Shown: in pieces, positions 57,137 through 64,000 of the stretch
How positions within the stretch are numbered: the stretch's first letter is position 1
How the letters are laid out: each line of letters starts with the position of its first letter
Origin: Hyphomicrobiales bacterium
GTDB lineage: Bacteria; Pseudomonadota; Alphaproteobacteria; Rhizobiales; Rhizobiaceae
Reading direction: 5' to 3'
DNA: 64,000 nt
NCBI GenBank assembly: GCA_900470155.1
Contig: UBZT01000009.1
Location: 1,075,524-1,139,523, forward strand
Made by a program: the position numbers and the translations under genes
Notes under the pieces: generated by a model
What the model saw: the letters and a program-made list of their open reading frames with translations, nothing else
The model's database searches: none
What the model was told of the DNA's origin: nothing

Positions 57137-58312
57137 ATGCCTGCTGCTTCCTTTAACCCCCTCGTCTCTCAGCTTTCGCCTCCACCAGTGCCTTCGGTCT
57201 TTGCCTGGGGACGGGCTTATGGCGGCAAAAATGGCCCCCTGATCGACCTGTCGCAGGCCGTTCCCGGCTATCCGCCACATCCCGACATGCTGGCATGGCT
57301 TGCGGAAACTGCGGGATCACGCATCTATGCCGGTTATGGTCCGATCGAAGGCGAGAGCGAATTGCGCACCGCCTATGCCACCGAACAGCAGGTGATCTAT
57401 GGTGCCGAGGTCAAGCTCGAAAACATCCACATCACCGCCGGCTGCAATCAGGCCTTCATCGCCGCAGCCATGACCCTTGCCGGCAGCGGCGACAGCATCG
57501 GCCTGACCGAACCCTTCTACTTCAACCAGGAAACGACGCTCGGCATGCTGGGCATTCGTCGCGAGCTTCTGCCGCTTGATCCGGCAACCGGCTTCGTGCC
57601 GACCATCGAGGCGGTAGAGGCTGTCCTGGCCAAAGGCGTGAAAGCGATAGCCCTTGTCTCGCCCAACAATCCCACCGGCGCGATCTATCCGGCAGATCTG
57701 CTGCGCGACATCTTCGAGGCCTGCCGGGACGCCGGCGCCTTCCTCATTCTCGACGAGACCTATCGCGATTTCCTGCCCGGTCACGAACACCCGCACAACC
57801 TTCTGTCCGTCCCCGGCTGGGAAGACAACCTGATCCTGCTCTACTCCTTCTCCAAGTCCTTCTGCATTCCCGGACATCGCCTCGGCGCCATCACCGCCGG
57901 CCCGCGCGCCGTGGCCGAAATCGCCAAGGTCATGGACAATCTGCAGATCTGCGCACCGCGCGCGCCGCAGGCGGCCGTGGCCAAGGCTATTCCGGCGCTT
58001 CGCGATTGGCGCGCGGTCAACCGGGCGGAAATCCTCGCCCGGGCAGAAACACTAAAGGGCGTGATGGCCGAGCTTCCGGCATGGAAGATGGATTCGCTCG
58101 GCGCCTATTTCGCCTTCATCCGCCATCCTTTCGAAGGTAAGCCGTCGGCACTGGTGGCGGAACAGCTGGCAAAACGCGCCGGCATTCTCTGCATTCCCGG
58201 CGCCTATTTCGGCGAGGGTCAGCAGGCCTATCTGCGTTTCGCCTTCGCCAATGCCGATAGCGAAACGATCCGCGGCCTGACCTCCCGTCTCGCCAATTTC
58301 ACCTTGGAGTGA
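57137..58312 (+). CDS. Pyridoxal-phosphate aminotransferase, class I/II
   Basis: A 391-residue fold-type I aminotransferase. The PLP-lysine lies in YSFSKSFCIPGHRLG, the cofactor-aspartate region is LILDETYRDF, and SPNNPTGAIYP precedes it. The final Arg that binds the substrate carboxylate is in YLRFAFANAD. Substrate is unknown; next to agmatinase and an amino-acid importer it may process an omega-amino or guanidino acid. It begins 19 bases after the LysR gene. Confidence 0.88.
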   Translation: MPAASFNPLVSQLSPPPVPSVFAWGRAYGGKNGPLIDLSQAVPGYPPHPDMLAWLAETAGSRIYAGYGPIEGESELRTAYATEQQVIYGAEVKLENIHITAGCNQAFIAAAMTLAGSGDSIGLTEPFYFNQETTLGMLGIRRELLPLDPATGFVPTIEAVEAVLAKGVKAIALVSPNNPTGAIYPADLLRDIFEACRDAGAFLILDETYRDFLPGHEHPHNLLSVPGWEDNLILLYSFSKSFCIPGHRLGAITAGPRAVAEIAKVMDNLQICAPRAPQAAVAKAIPALRDWRAVNRAEILARAETLKGVMAELPAWKMDSLGAYFAFIRHPFEGKPSALVAEQLAKRAGILCIPGAYFGEGQQAYLRFAFANADSETIRGLTSRLANFTLE

Positions 58313-58320
58313 AATTAAGG

Positions 58321-59532
58321 ATGAGCAGGCGACAGATCGCGATTGTCGGCGGCGGACCGGCGGGCCTGATAGCGGCGGAAACGCTCAGCCGCAAAGGCCA
58401 TGCCGTGACCGTCTACGACGCCATGCCGACGGTCGCGCGCAAGTTTCTGCTCGCCGGCAAGTCCGGCCTCAACATCACCCACGCCGAAGACTATGCCCGC
58501 TTCGTCACGCGCTTCGGCAAGGCCAACGATTGGCTGCGAAACGCGCTGGACCTGATGACACCGGATGATATCCGAGCCTGGGCTGCAGCACTCGGCACGG
58601 AGACCTTCGTCGGCACCTCGGGGCGCGTCTTCCCGAAAGCCATGAAGGCATCCCCCCTCCTGCGCGCCTGGTTGAAGCGGCTCGAGGCACAAGGCGTTCG
58701 CATTCTCACCCGTCATCGCTGGACCGGCTTTGCCGGCAAGGCCCTGACATTCGAAACGCCGGATGGCCCTGTGCATATCGAGCCCGACGCGACGCTGTTT
58801 GCCCTCGGCGGCGCCAGCTGGCCGAAACTGGGATCGGATGCGGCCTGGGTAGCACCCCTGCGCGCAGAAGGTGTTGCCATCCGCGATCTCCTGCCGGCAA
58901 ACTGCGGCTTTGACTGCGATTTCAGCGCAATGTTCAACAGCCGATTTTCCGGCGTGCCGGTCAAATCCGTCAAGGCGACCTCGGCAGCCGGAACCACCCA
59001 GGGCGAATTCGTCATCAGCCGCGGCGGCATCGAGGGCAGCCTGATCTATGCCCATGCGGCCGCGCTACGGGATGCGCTGATCGACACCGGGCAAGCCGCT
59101 CTGTCGCTCGATCTGGCACCCGGTCGGGATCAGGCCCGCCTTGCCCGCGATCTGGCAAGGCAGGATGCCAAGGCAAGTTTTGCGACGCGATTGAAGAAGG
59201 CAACCGGCTTCGACGGCGTAAAGGTAGCGCTGCTGCGTGAGGTCGAACCCGATGCGAACCGGTTGCCGCCAGAGGCCTTGGCAAGCCTGATCAAGGCCCT
59301 GCCGCTAAGGGTTACCCGGCCACGGCCGATCGGCGAGGCCATTTCATCTGCCGGCGGCGTCGCCTTTGAGGCCGTCGATCCCCATTTCATGCTGAAGACA
59401 CGGCCCGGCACCTTTGTCGCCGGCGAGATGCTCGATTGGGAGGCGCCAACCGGCGGCTATCTGCTGACGGCCTGTTTTGCCACCGGCAAGGCAGCCGCCG
59501 AAGGCATCGCAACCTGGCTCGAGCCCAATTGA
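58321..59532 (+). CDS. NAD(P)/FAD-dependent oxidoreductase, HI0933/TIGR03862-type flavoprotein
   Basis: A 403-residue flavoprotein. The FAD motif is AIVGGGPAGLIAAE at residues about 7-20. The motif KFLLAGKSGLNITH follows, then TSGRVFPKAMKASPLLRAWL, ISRGGIEGSLIYAHA, and the C-terminal GEMLDWEAPTGGYLLTACFATG. This is the HI0933-like family (BaiN relatives), whose usual substrate is unknown. The ATG at 58321 is used; a GTG 12 bases upstream overlaps the aminotransferase stop. Confidence 0.9.
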   Translation: MSRRQIAIVGGGPAGLIAAETLSRKGHAVTVYDAMPTVARKFLLAGKSGLNITHAEDYARFVTRFGKANDWLRNALDLMTPDDIRAWAAALGTETFVGTSGRVFPKAMKASPLLRAWLKRLEAQGVRILTRHRWTGFAGKALTFETPDGPVHIEPDATLFALGGASWPKLGSDAAWVAPLRAEGVAIRDLLPANCGFDCDFSAMFNSRFSGVPVKSVKATSAAGTTQGEFVISRGGIEGSLIYAHAAALRDALIDTGQAALSLDLAPGRDQARLARDLARQDAKASFATRLKKATGFDGVKVALLREVEPDANRLPPEALASLIKALPLRVTRPRPIGEAISSAGGVAFEAVDPHFMLKTRPGTFVAGEMLDWEAPTGGYLLTACFATGKAAAEGIATWLEPN

Positions 59533-59548
59533 GCGTCGCTCGGACTGC

Positions 59549-60079
59549 TTACCGGGATGACGACTTCGGGCCGGACCCCGGCTTGCGAAACTCGACCGTG
59601 GTTTTGGCCACCGGAAAACCGAATTTCGTCACCAGCGCGGTGTTCAACACCGTGCCGTCTTCGCGCAAGACCATCTTATCGTAGAAATGCACCTTGTTCG
59701 CCTGTTTGGCGGAATCGAGATAGACCAGATAGTTGAACTTCGCGACCGGCCCGTTGAGCGTCACTTTCGTCTCGCCGATCACATCCTCCCGGGTGCCGGA
59801 ATAGCTGGTCGGCCCCGTCTTGACGAACCGCCACGTCTTGCGATCCTTTGTGCCGTCATCGAAGACGAAATCCTCGCGCAGCGTCAAGGTCCGGCCATCC
59901 CATTTGCCGGTCAGATCGACGGTGAAGCTGCGCTTGACGCCATTGATCGCCCGGAACGATCCAACCGCCTCCGTGCGTCCGGTAAAATAGTCTTCGAAGG
60001 TGAATTTGTCCGCGGCATTGCCTGCGGACGACATCAAACTCAGTGCTAACCCGAACAGGGCAAATCCGACCTTGGACAT
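59549..60079 (-). CDS. DUF3833 family exported protein
   Basis: A 176-residue protein. A signal peptide (residues about 1-24, cleaved near GNAA) is followed by a lipocalin-like beta-rich domain: FEDYFTGRTEAVGSFRAING, WDGRTLTLREDFVFDDG, and FYDKMVLREDGTVLN. These segments match DUF3833. GGAGACG upstream fixes the start at 60079. It follows iolB on the same strand after 102 bases but has no known link to inositol metabolism. Confidence 0.82.
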   Translation of the reverse strand: MSKVGFALFGLALSLMSSAGNAADKFTFEDYFTGRTEAVGSFRAINGVKRSFTVDLTGKWDGRTLTLREDFVFDDGTKDRKTWRFVKTGPTSYSGTREDVIGETKVTLNGPVAKFNYLVYLDSAKQANKVHFYDKMVLREDGTVLNTALVTKFGFPVAKTTVEFRKPGSGPKSSSR

Positions 60080-60181
60080 TTCGCGTCTCCATGACTGGTG
60101 CAATGTGATCCAGTACGCAGACCGACATCACCCGGATTGGCGGGCGATCGTCAAAATTCATCGAACCGATCGGCTGCCCTG

Positions 60182-60997
60182 TCAGGACGGCGGATTGTCG
60201 CGCTGATAGATCCAGTCATGATCCGGATGGTTCTCGAAGCGCCACTTGCGCAAGGGGCCAGCCATGACGTTGAGATAATACATCTCGTAGCCATAAGGCG
60301 CGCCGCAGGGATGGTGCCCCTTCGGCACCAGAACCACGTCGCCATCCGACACCGCCATGGTCTCGTCCAGCGAGCCATCCTCGGTGAACACCCGCTGGAA
60401 ACCGAAGCCCTGGGCCGGGTTCAGCCGGTGATAATAGGTCTCCTCGAGATAGGTCATCTCGGGATAATTGTCCTCGTCATGGCGATGCGGCGGATAGGAC
60501 GACCAGTTGCCCGACGGCGTGAAGACTTCCGTCACCAGCAGGCTGTCGGCAACATCACGATCTTCCATGGCAATCGGATAGATGTAGCGGGTATTGGCAT
60601 CCTTGCCGCGCTGGACATAGGCAATACCCTCCGGCCCGATCTGCTCGGCCTCACGTCCGGGCATGGCAGGTGCTGTGCAGACTGCCAACACACAGTCGGT
60701 GGTCGCCGCCGCAGACCATTCGGCGCCGGCCGGCACGTAGACGCAATGCGGAGGCTTCTTCTCAAAGACCGACATGCGGTCGCCGAGTGCGCCGAAATCC
60801 TTGCCCCCGCCGGACACCGTCGCCTTGCCCTCGACAAGCACGAGAATGACCTCCGTCTCGCCGGTCGCCTCAGCAGCGCTTTCACCGGCTTTCAGGTGAT
60901 AGAGCCCGAAGCCGACATAGCCCCAATTGGCACTGGCCGGCGTGATGTCGTGGACTTTACCGGTCTTGGCCACCGGCTTGCGGAGCAGATCCGTCAT
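60182..60997 (-). CDS. iolB: 5-Deoxy-glucuronate isomerase
   Basis: A 271-residue bicupin isomerase of myo-inositol catabolism, converting 5-deoxy-glucuronate to 5-dehydro-2-deoxy-D-gluconate. The cupin metal site lies in SSYPPHRHDEDNYPEMTYLEE, and GFGFQRVFTEDG and LVPKGHHPCGAPYGYEMYY are typical. GGGAG six bases upstream selects the ATG at 60997 over the one two codons earlier. The start lies inside the end of the small membrane-protein gene. Confidence 0.95.
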   Translation of the reverse strand: MTDLLRKPVAKTGKVHDITPASANWGYVGFGLYHLKAGESAAEATGETEVILVLVEGKATVSGGGKDFGALGDRMSVFEKKPPHCVYVPAGAEWSAAATTDCVLAVCTAPAMPGREAEQIGPEGIAYVQRGKDANTRYIYPIAMEDRDVADSLLVTEVFTPSGNWSSYPPHRHDEDNYPEMTYLEETYYHRLNPAQGFGFQRVFTEDGSLDETMAVSDGDVVLVPKGHHPCGAPYGYEMYYLNVMAGPLRKWRFENHPDHDWIYQRDNPPS

Positions 60998-61244
60998 CGT
61001 CATCTCCCTCGTCTTCCTGTCTCGCCTTGGCAGCCTCCTCAGCCGCCTTGGCTTTCGCAATTGTGTGACCGTACATGAACAGCAATTCGTAGGCCGCGTA
61101 GGCAGACGCGCCGAAAAACACGACGGCCCAGCCCATGGCATTGTTGTAAAGCTCGACACCGCCCCAAGCTGCCGGCAGAAGAACGGTCAGAATGCGCCGC
61201 CAGAGAGGCTTGAAAAACGGATGCTTCGGGTCAAGAATCTGCAC
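60957..61244 (-). CDS. Small membrane protein of unknown function between iolE and iolB
   Basis: A 95-residue protein starting at GTG 61244, which has AGGAG five bases upstream. It reads QILDPKHPFFKPLWRRI, then one or two hydrophobic segments (about residues 18-33 and 38-56), and ends in a charged alanine/glutamate/aspartate-rich tail. Proteins of this kind are widespread in rhizobia without a known role. It overlaps iolB by 41 bases, which would couple their translation. Confidence 0.72.
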   Translation of the reverse strand: MQILDPKHPFFKPLWRRILTVLLPAAWGGVELYNNAMGWAVVFFGASAYAAYELLFMYGHTIAKAKAAEEAAKARQEDEGDDDDGSAPQAGGQDR

Positions 61245-61350
61245 GGCGGCTCCTGGAGGTCGCGGAAAACTTATCTGCAGTAGTCCGCAAACCTGCACTG
61301 TGTCAAAGGCGAAGGCAGTCCATCGGCACCGCCTTCGTCAATAGCGTCGG

Positions 61351-62244
61351 TCAGTTCAGGCCGGCATCCTTGGCCATTGCCTTCAGCGATTTCAGGCCAA
61401 GGCTCTGGTATTCGAACGGATTGCGGACATCCGGGTCCTGCTCCGCTTCGATGACGATCCAGCCCTGATAGCCGTTTTCAGCCGCCAGCTTGAGGACCGG
61501 CGGGAAATTCACCCCGCCTTCGCTGTCGCCGGGAACCGTGAACACGCCGCGGCGCACACCTTCGAGGAAGGAGAGGTTTTCGTCGCGAACCTGCTTTGCG
61601 ATGACCGGACGGACATTCTTCGCATGGATATGGCCGACGCGGCCCATGTGCTTCTTGGCCAGTTCTTCTGGATTGCCGCCGCCGAACAGGCAATGCCCGG
61701 TATCGAGCAGCAGTTTGGCATGCGGTCCCGTATGGGCCATCAACTTGTCGATCTCTTCGGGGCTTTCGACGATCGTGCCCATGTGATGGTGGTAGACCAG
61801 GGTTATGCCCTGAGCAGCAGCATGGGCCGCCAGCGCCTCGACGCCGGCGCCAAACGCCTTCCAGTCGGCGTCTGCAAGCTTCGGGCGGGCGTTTACCGCC
61901 GTATCGTCGGCACCGTGGATGGCATTCGAGGTTTCGCAGACGATGATCACCTTTGAGCCCATGGCCTTGAGCAGATCGAGCGCTGGCTGCATCGCGGCCT
62001 TCTCCTCCTCGATCGAATGGGTCAGCAGATTGAGCGAATGCCAGCCGGAGACGTAGCGCAGGCCGCGTGGTTCGAGCACGGCCTTGAGGCCATCGGGATC
62101 CTGCGGAAACTTGTGGCCTTTCTCGATGCCGTCGAAGCCGATCTTGGCGGTCTCGTCCAGGCATTGGTCGAGGCTGATATGGGCGCCGAGCGAGCGATCA
62201 TCGTCATTCGTCCAGGCAATCGGATTGGTACCAAACAGGATCAT
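61351..62244 (-). CDS. iolE: Myo-inosose-2 dehydratase
   Basis: A 297-residue TIM-barrel (xylose isomerase-like) dehydratase removing water from scyllo-inosose. Recognisable are [17 protein letters not shown] at the start, [36 protein letters not shown] and [15 protein letters not shown], which carry the metal ligands. It follows iolD by 2 bases. Confidence 0.95.
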   Translation of the reverse strand: MILFGTNPIAWTNDDDRSLGAHISLDQCLDETAKIGFDGIEKGHKFPQDPDGLKAVLEPRGLRYVSGWHSLNLLTHSIEEEKAAMQPALDLLKAMGSKVIIVCETSNAIHGADDTAVNARPKLADADWKAFGAGVEALAAHAAAQGITLVYHHHMGTIVESPEEIDKLMAHTGPHAKLLLDTGHCLFGGGNPEELAKKHMGRVGHIHAKNVRPVIAKQVRDENLSFLEGVRRGVFTVPGDSEGGVNFPPVLKLAAENGYQGWIVIEAEQDPDVRNPFEYQSLGLKSLKAMAKDAGLN

Positions 62245-62246
62245 GA

Positions 62247-64000
62247 TCAGGTTCTTTCCTTGAGCGCGGCTTCATAGGCAGCGCGCGCCGTGTTGACTTC
62301 CGGACGGACCGAGACTTCCGGCACCGCAACGTCCCACCAGTAACCACCGGCATTGGGCGTCGGATACGGATCGGTGTCGATGACAATTACCGTCGTGGCC
62401 GTGCTTTCGCGCGCCGCATCGAGCGCCTTTTCCAGCTCCGCGATCGACGCGACCTTGTGCGACACGGCCCCCATCGAGGCCGCATGGGCGGCAAAATCGA
62501 TGCTGATCGGGTTGACGTTGCTGTGGGCGTAAAGATTGTTGAACTCGGCGCCGCCGGTGCCCATCTGCAGACGGTTGATGCAGCCGTAGCCGCGGTTGTC
62601 GGTGATCACCAGGGTGATCTTCAACCCCATGCCGACGGCTGTTGCCAGTTCCGAATTCATCATCATGTAGGAACCGTCGCCGACCATGACGATGACGTCG
62701 CGGTCGGGCTCGGCCATCTTGATGCCCAGACCACCGGCCACTTCATAGCCCATGCAGGAAAAGCCGTATTCCATGTGATAGGACAGCGGCAGCTTGGCCT
62801 TCCACAGCTGGTGCAGTTCGCCCGGCATCGTGCCGGCCGCGCACATCACGACGGTATTGTCGCGCGACGAGCGCTGCACGGCGCCGATCACCTGCATGTC
62901 GGTCGGCAGCGCATTGCCGTCGGTCGGCGCAGCGGTCACCGCATCGGCCTTGGCAAACCACTGCGCCTTGAGACCACTGTCCGGCGCACCAAAGCGATGA
63001 TCGCCGAGCGCCTTGCTCAGCTTCTCGAGCCCGACCTTGGCATCGGCGGTCAACGGGATAGCCTCATGCTTGGCGCTGTCATAAGGCTGCACATTGAGGG
63101 CCAGGATCTTACGCGCCGGGTTCTTGAACAGCGCCCAGGAACCGGTGGTGAAATCCTGGAAACGCGTGCCGACGCCGATGACCAGATCGGCATTTTCCGA
63201 AACCGCATTGGCGCTCTCGGCACCGGTGACGCCGACCGGGCCGAAGTTGAGACCGTGATCCCAGGCGAGCGCCGACTTACCGGCCTGCGTCTCGACGACA
63301 GGGATCTGATGCTTTTCGACAAAGGCTTTGAGCGTCGCGGTCGCGCCGGAAAAATGCACCCCGCCACCGGCAACGATGACCGGGTTCTTTGCCGCCTTCA
63401 GGGCAGCAATAGCCGCCTCGAATTCCTGCGCATCCGGCTCCGGACGGCGCTGGTGCCAGACCTTCTTGGCAAAGAAGCTCTCCGGATAATCATAGGCTTC
63501 CGCCTGCACGTCCTGGCAGAAGGCAAGCGTGACCGGGCCGCAATCGGCCGGATCCGTCATCGTGCGCAATGCGCGCGGCAGAGCCGTCAGCAGCTGTTCG
63601 GGGCGCATGATCCGATCGAAATAGCGGCTGACCGGCTTGAAGCAGTCATTGGCCGACATCGTGCCGTCGCCGAAATCCTCGATCTGCTGCAGGACCGGAT
63701 CGGGGCCGCGATTGGCAAAGATATCGCCAGGAATGAACAGCACCGGCAGACGGTTGACATGCGCGAGTGCTGCGGCCGTCACCATGTTGAGCGCGCCGGG
63801 GCCGATCGATGAGGTCACCGCCATCGCCCTGCGGCGGCCGATCTGCTTCGAATAGGCGATCGCGGCATGGGCCATCGACTGCTCGTTCTGGCCGCGATAG
63901 GTCTGCAGTTCATCGCGAATGCCATGCAGCGCCTCGCCGATGCCCGCGACATTGCCGTGACCGAAGATCGCCCAGACGCCGGCGATATAGGTTTCGCCAT
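62247..64000 (-). CDS. iolD: 3D-(3,5/4)-trihydroxycyclohexane-1,2-dione acylhydrolase, N-terminus beyond window edge
   Basis: A thiamine-diphosphate-dependent ring-opening hydrolase of myo-inositol catabolism; 583 residues are visible out of roughly 610-640. The partial N-terminus reads [18 protein letters not shown] and [15 protein letters not shown]. The central domain contains [14 protein letters not shown], and the ThDP/Mg site is [16 protein letters not shown] followed by N-R-G-Y-G. No ATG within the window is needed, as the frame is open to the edge. It is the first visible gene of the leftward iolDEB operon. Confidence 0.94.
   Translation of the reverse strand, partial: GETYIAGVWAIFGHGNVAGIGEALHGIRDELQTYRGQNEQSMAHAAIAYSKQIGRRRAMAVTSSIGPGALNMVTAAALAHVNRLPVLFIPGDIFANRGPDPVLQQIEDFGDGTMSANDCFKPVSRYFDRIMRPEQLLTALPRALRTMTDPADCGPVTLAFCQDVQAEAYDYPESFFAKKVWHQRRPEPDAQEFEAAIAALKAAKNPVIVAGGGVHFSGATATLKAFVEKHQIPVVETQAGKSALAWDHGLNFGPVGVTGAESANAVSENADLVIGVGTRFQDFTTGSWALFKNPARKILALNVQPYDSAKHEAIPLTADAKVGLEKLSKALGDHRFGAPDSGLKAQWFAKADAVTAAPTDGNALPTDMQVIGAVQRSSRDNTVVMCAAGTMPGELHQLWKAKLPLSYHMEYGFSCMGYEVAGGLGIKMAEPDRDVIVMVGDGSYMMMNSELATAVGMGLKITLVITDNRGYGCINRLQMGTGGAEFNNLYAHSNVNPISIDFAAHAASMGAVSHKVASIAELEKALDAARESTATTVIVIDTDPYPTPNAGGYWWDVAVPEVSVRPEVNTARAAYEAALKERT

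Overview
The window is a GC-rich (low-60s %) chromosome-like stretch from an alphaproteobacterium, almost certainly a member of the Rhizobiaceae (Rhizobium/Agrobacterium/Sinorhizobium relatives). The reasons are the PhyR-NepR-EcfG general stress response locus, the PccR/PccB/PccA/methylmalonyl-CoA mutase block, the iolD-iolE-iolB order, several solute-binding-protein ABC transporters, and two kinds of GC-rich palindromic intergenic repeat that I associate with this family. No rRNA, tRNA, CRISPR array, prophage or insertion sequence was seen.

Layout. 1-6886 (minus): an amidase, an M19 dipeptidase and a dipeptide/oligopeptide ABC importer whose ATPase runs off the left edge. 7350-16621 (plus): a spermidine/putrescine-type ABC importer, a beta-lactamase-fold serine hydrolase resembling 6-aminohexanoate-dimer hydrolase, two tandem amidohydrolase-3 paralogues and a TetR regulator, probably one scavenging pathway for an amide-type substrate. 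16618-20262: a lactonase-type amidohydrolase, an IclR regulator, a BDH2-like SDR and an FAH-family hydrolase, which fit part of the non-phosphorylated L-fucose (deoxysugar) route. 20380-21094: a HigBA-type toxin-antitoxin module. 21176-24212: pntAB transhydrogenase.

24400-32500 is the general stress response island: EcfG sigma factor, its anti-sigma NepR, a second NepR paralogue, PhyR, an HWE histidine kinase, an atypical single-domain response regulator, a Crp/Fnr protein, and stress proteins (two DUF1328, a DUF883, a holin-like membrane protein, CsbD, a zinc-ribbon HExxH peptidase, small membrane proteins). I can read EcfG-type promoters (GGAAC-N16-CGTT or one-base variants) in front of eight transcription units here, including two divergent pairs.

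32521-37211: a pair of Rieske oxygenase-like genes, divergently transcribed, in which one protein has lost the iron-sulfur domain and the other has lost the catalytic domain, with an acylphosphatase-like protein, a GST, a disrupted 2-hydroxyacid dehydrogenase and a 3-hydroxyisobutyryl-CoA hydrolase. 37215-47920: propionyl-CoA assimilation (pccR, pccB, pccA, scpA) interspersed with DUF4160/DUF2442 genes, a YghU-type GST, two tandem paralogues of unknown family, a repeat and a ParDE module. 47933-55962 (minus): agmatinase, a polar amino-acid ABC importer without an ATPase, and a polyamine-type ABC importer interrupted by a repeat plus a VapBC module. A LysR regulator, an aminotransferase and an FAD oxidoreductase read rightward from there. 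59549-64000 (minus): myo-inositol catabolism genes iolD (partial), iolE, a small membrane protein, iolB, and a DUF3833 protein.

The most unusual items are the complementary split Rieske pair, the density and divergent architecture of EcfG promoters, and the 31-codon DUF2442-like ORF that appears to translationally feed pccA.
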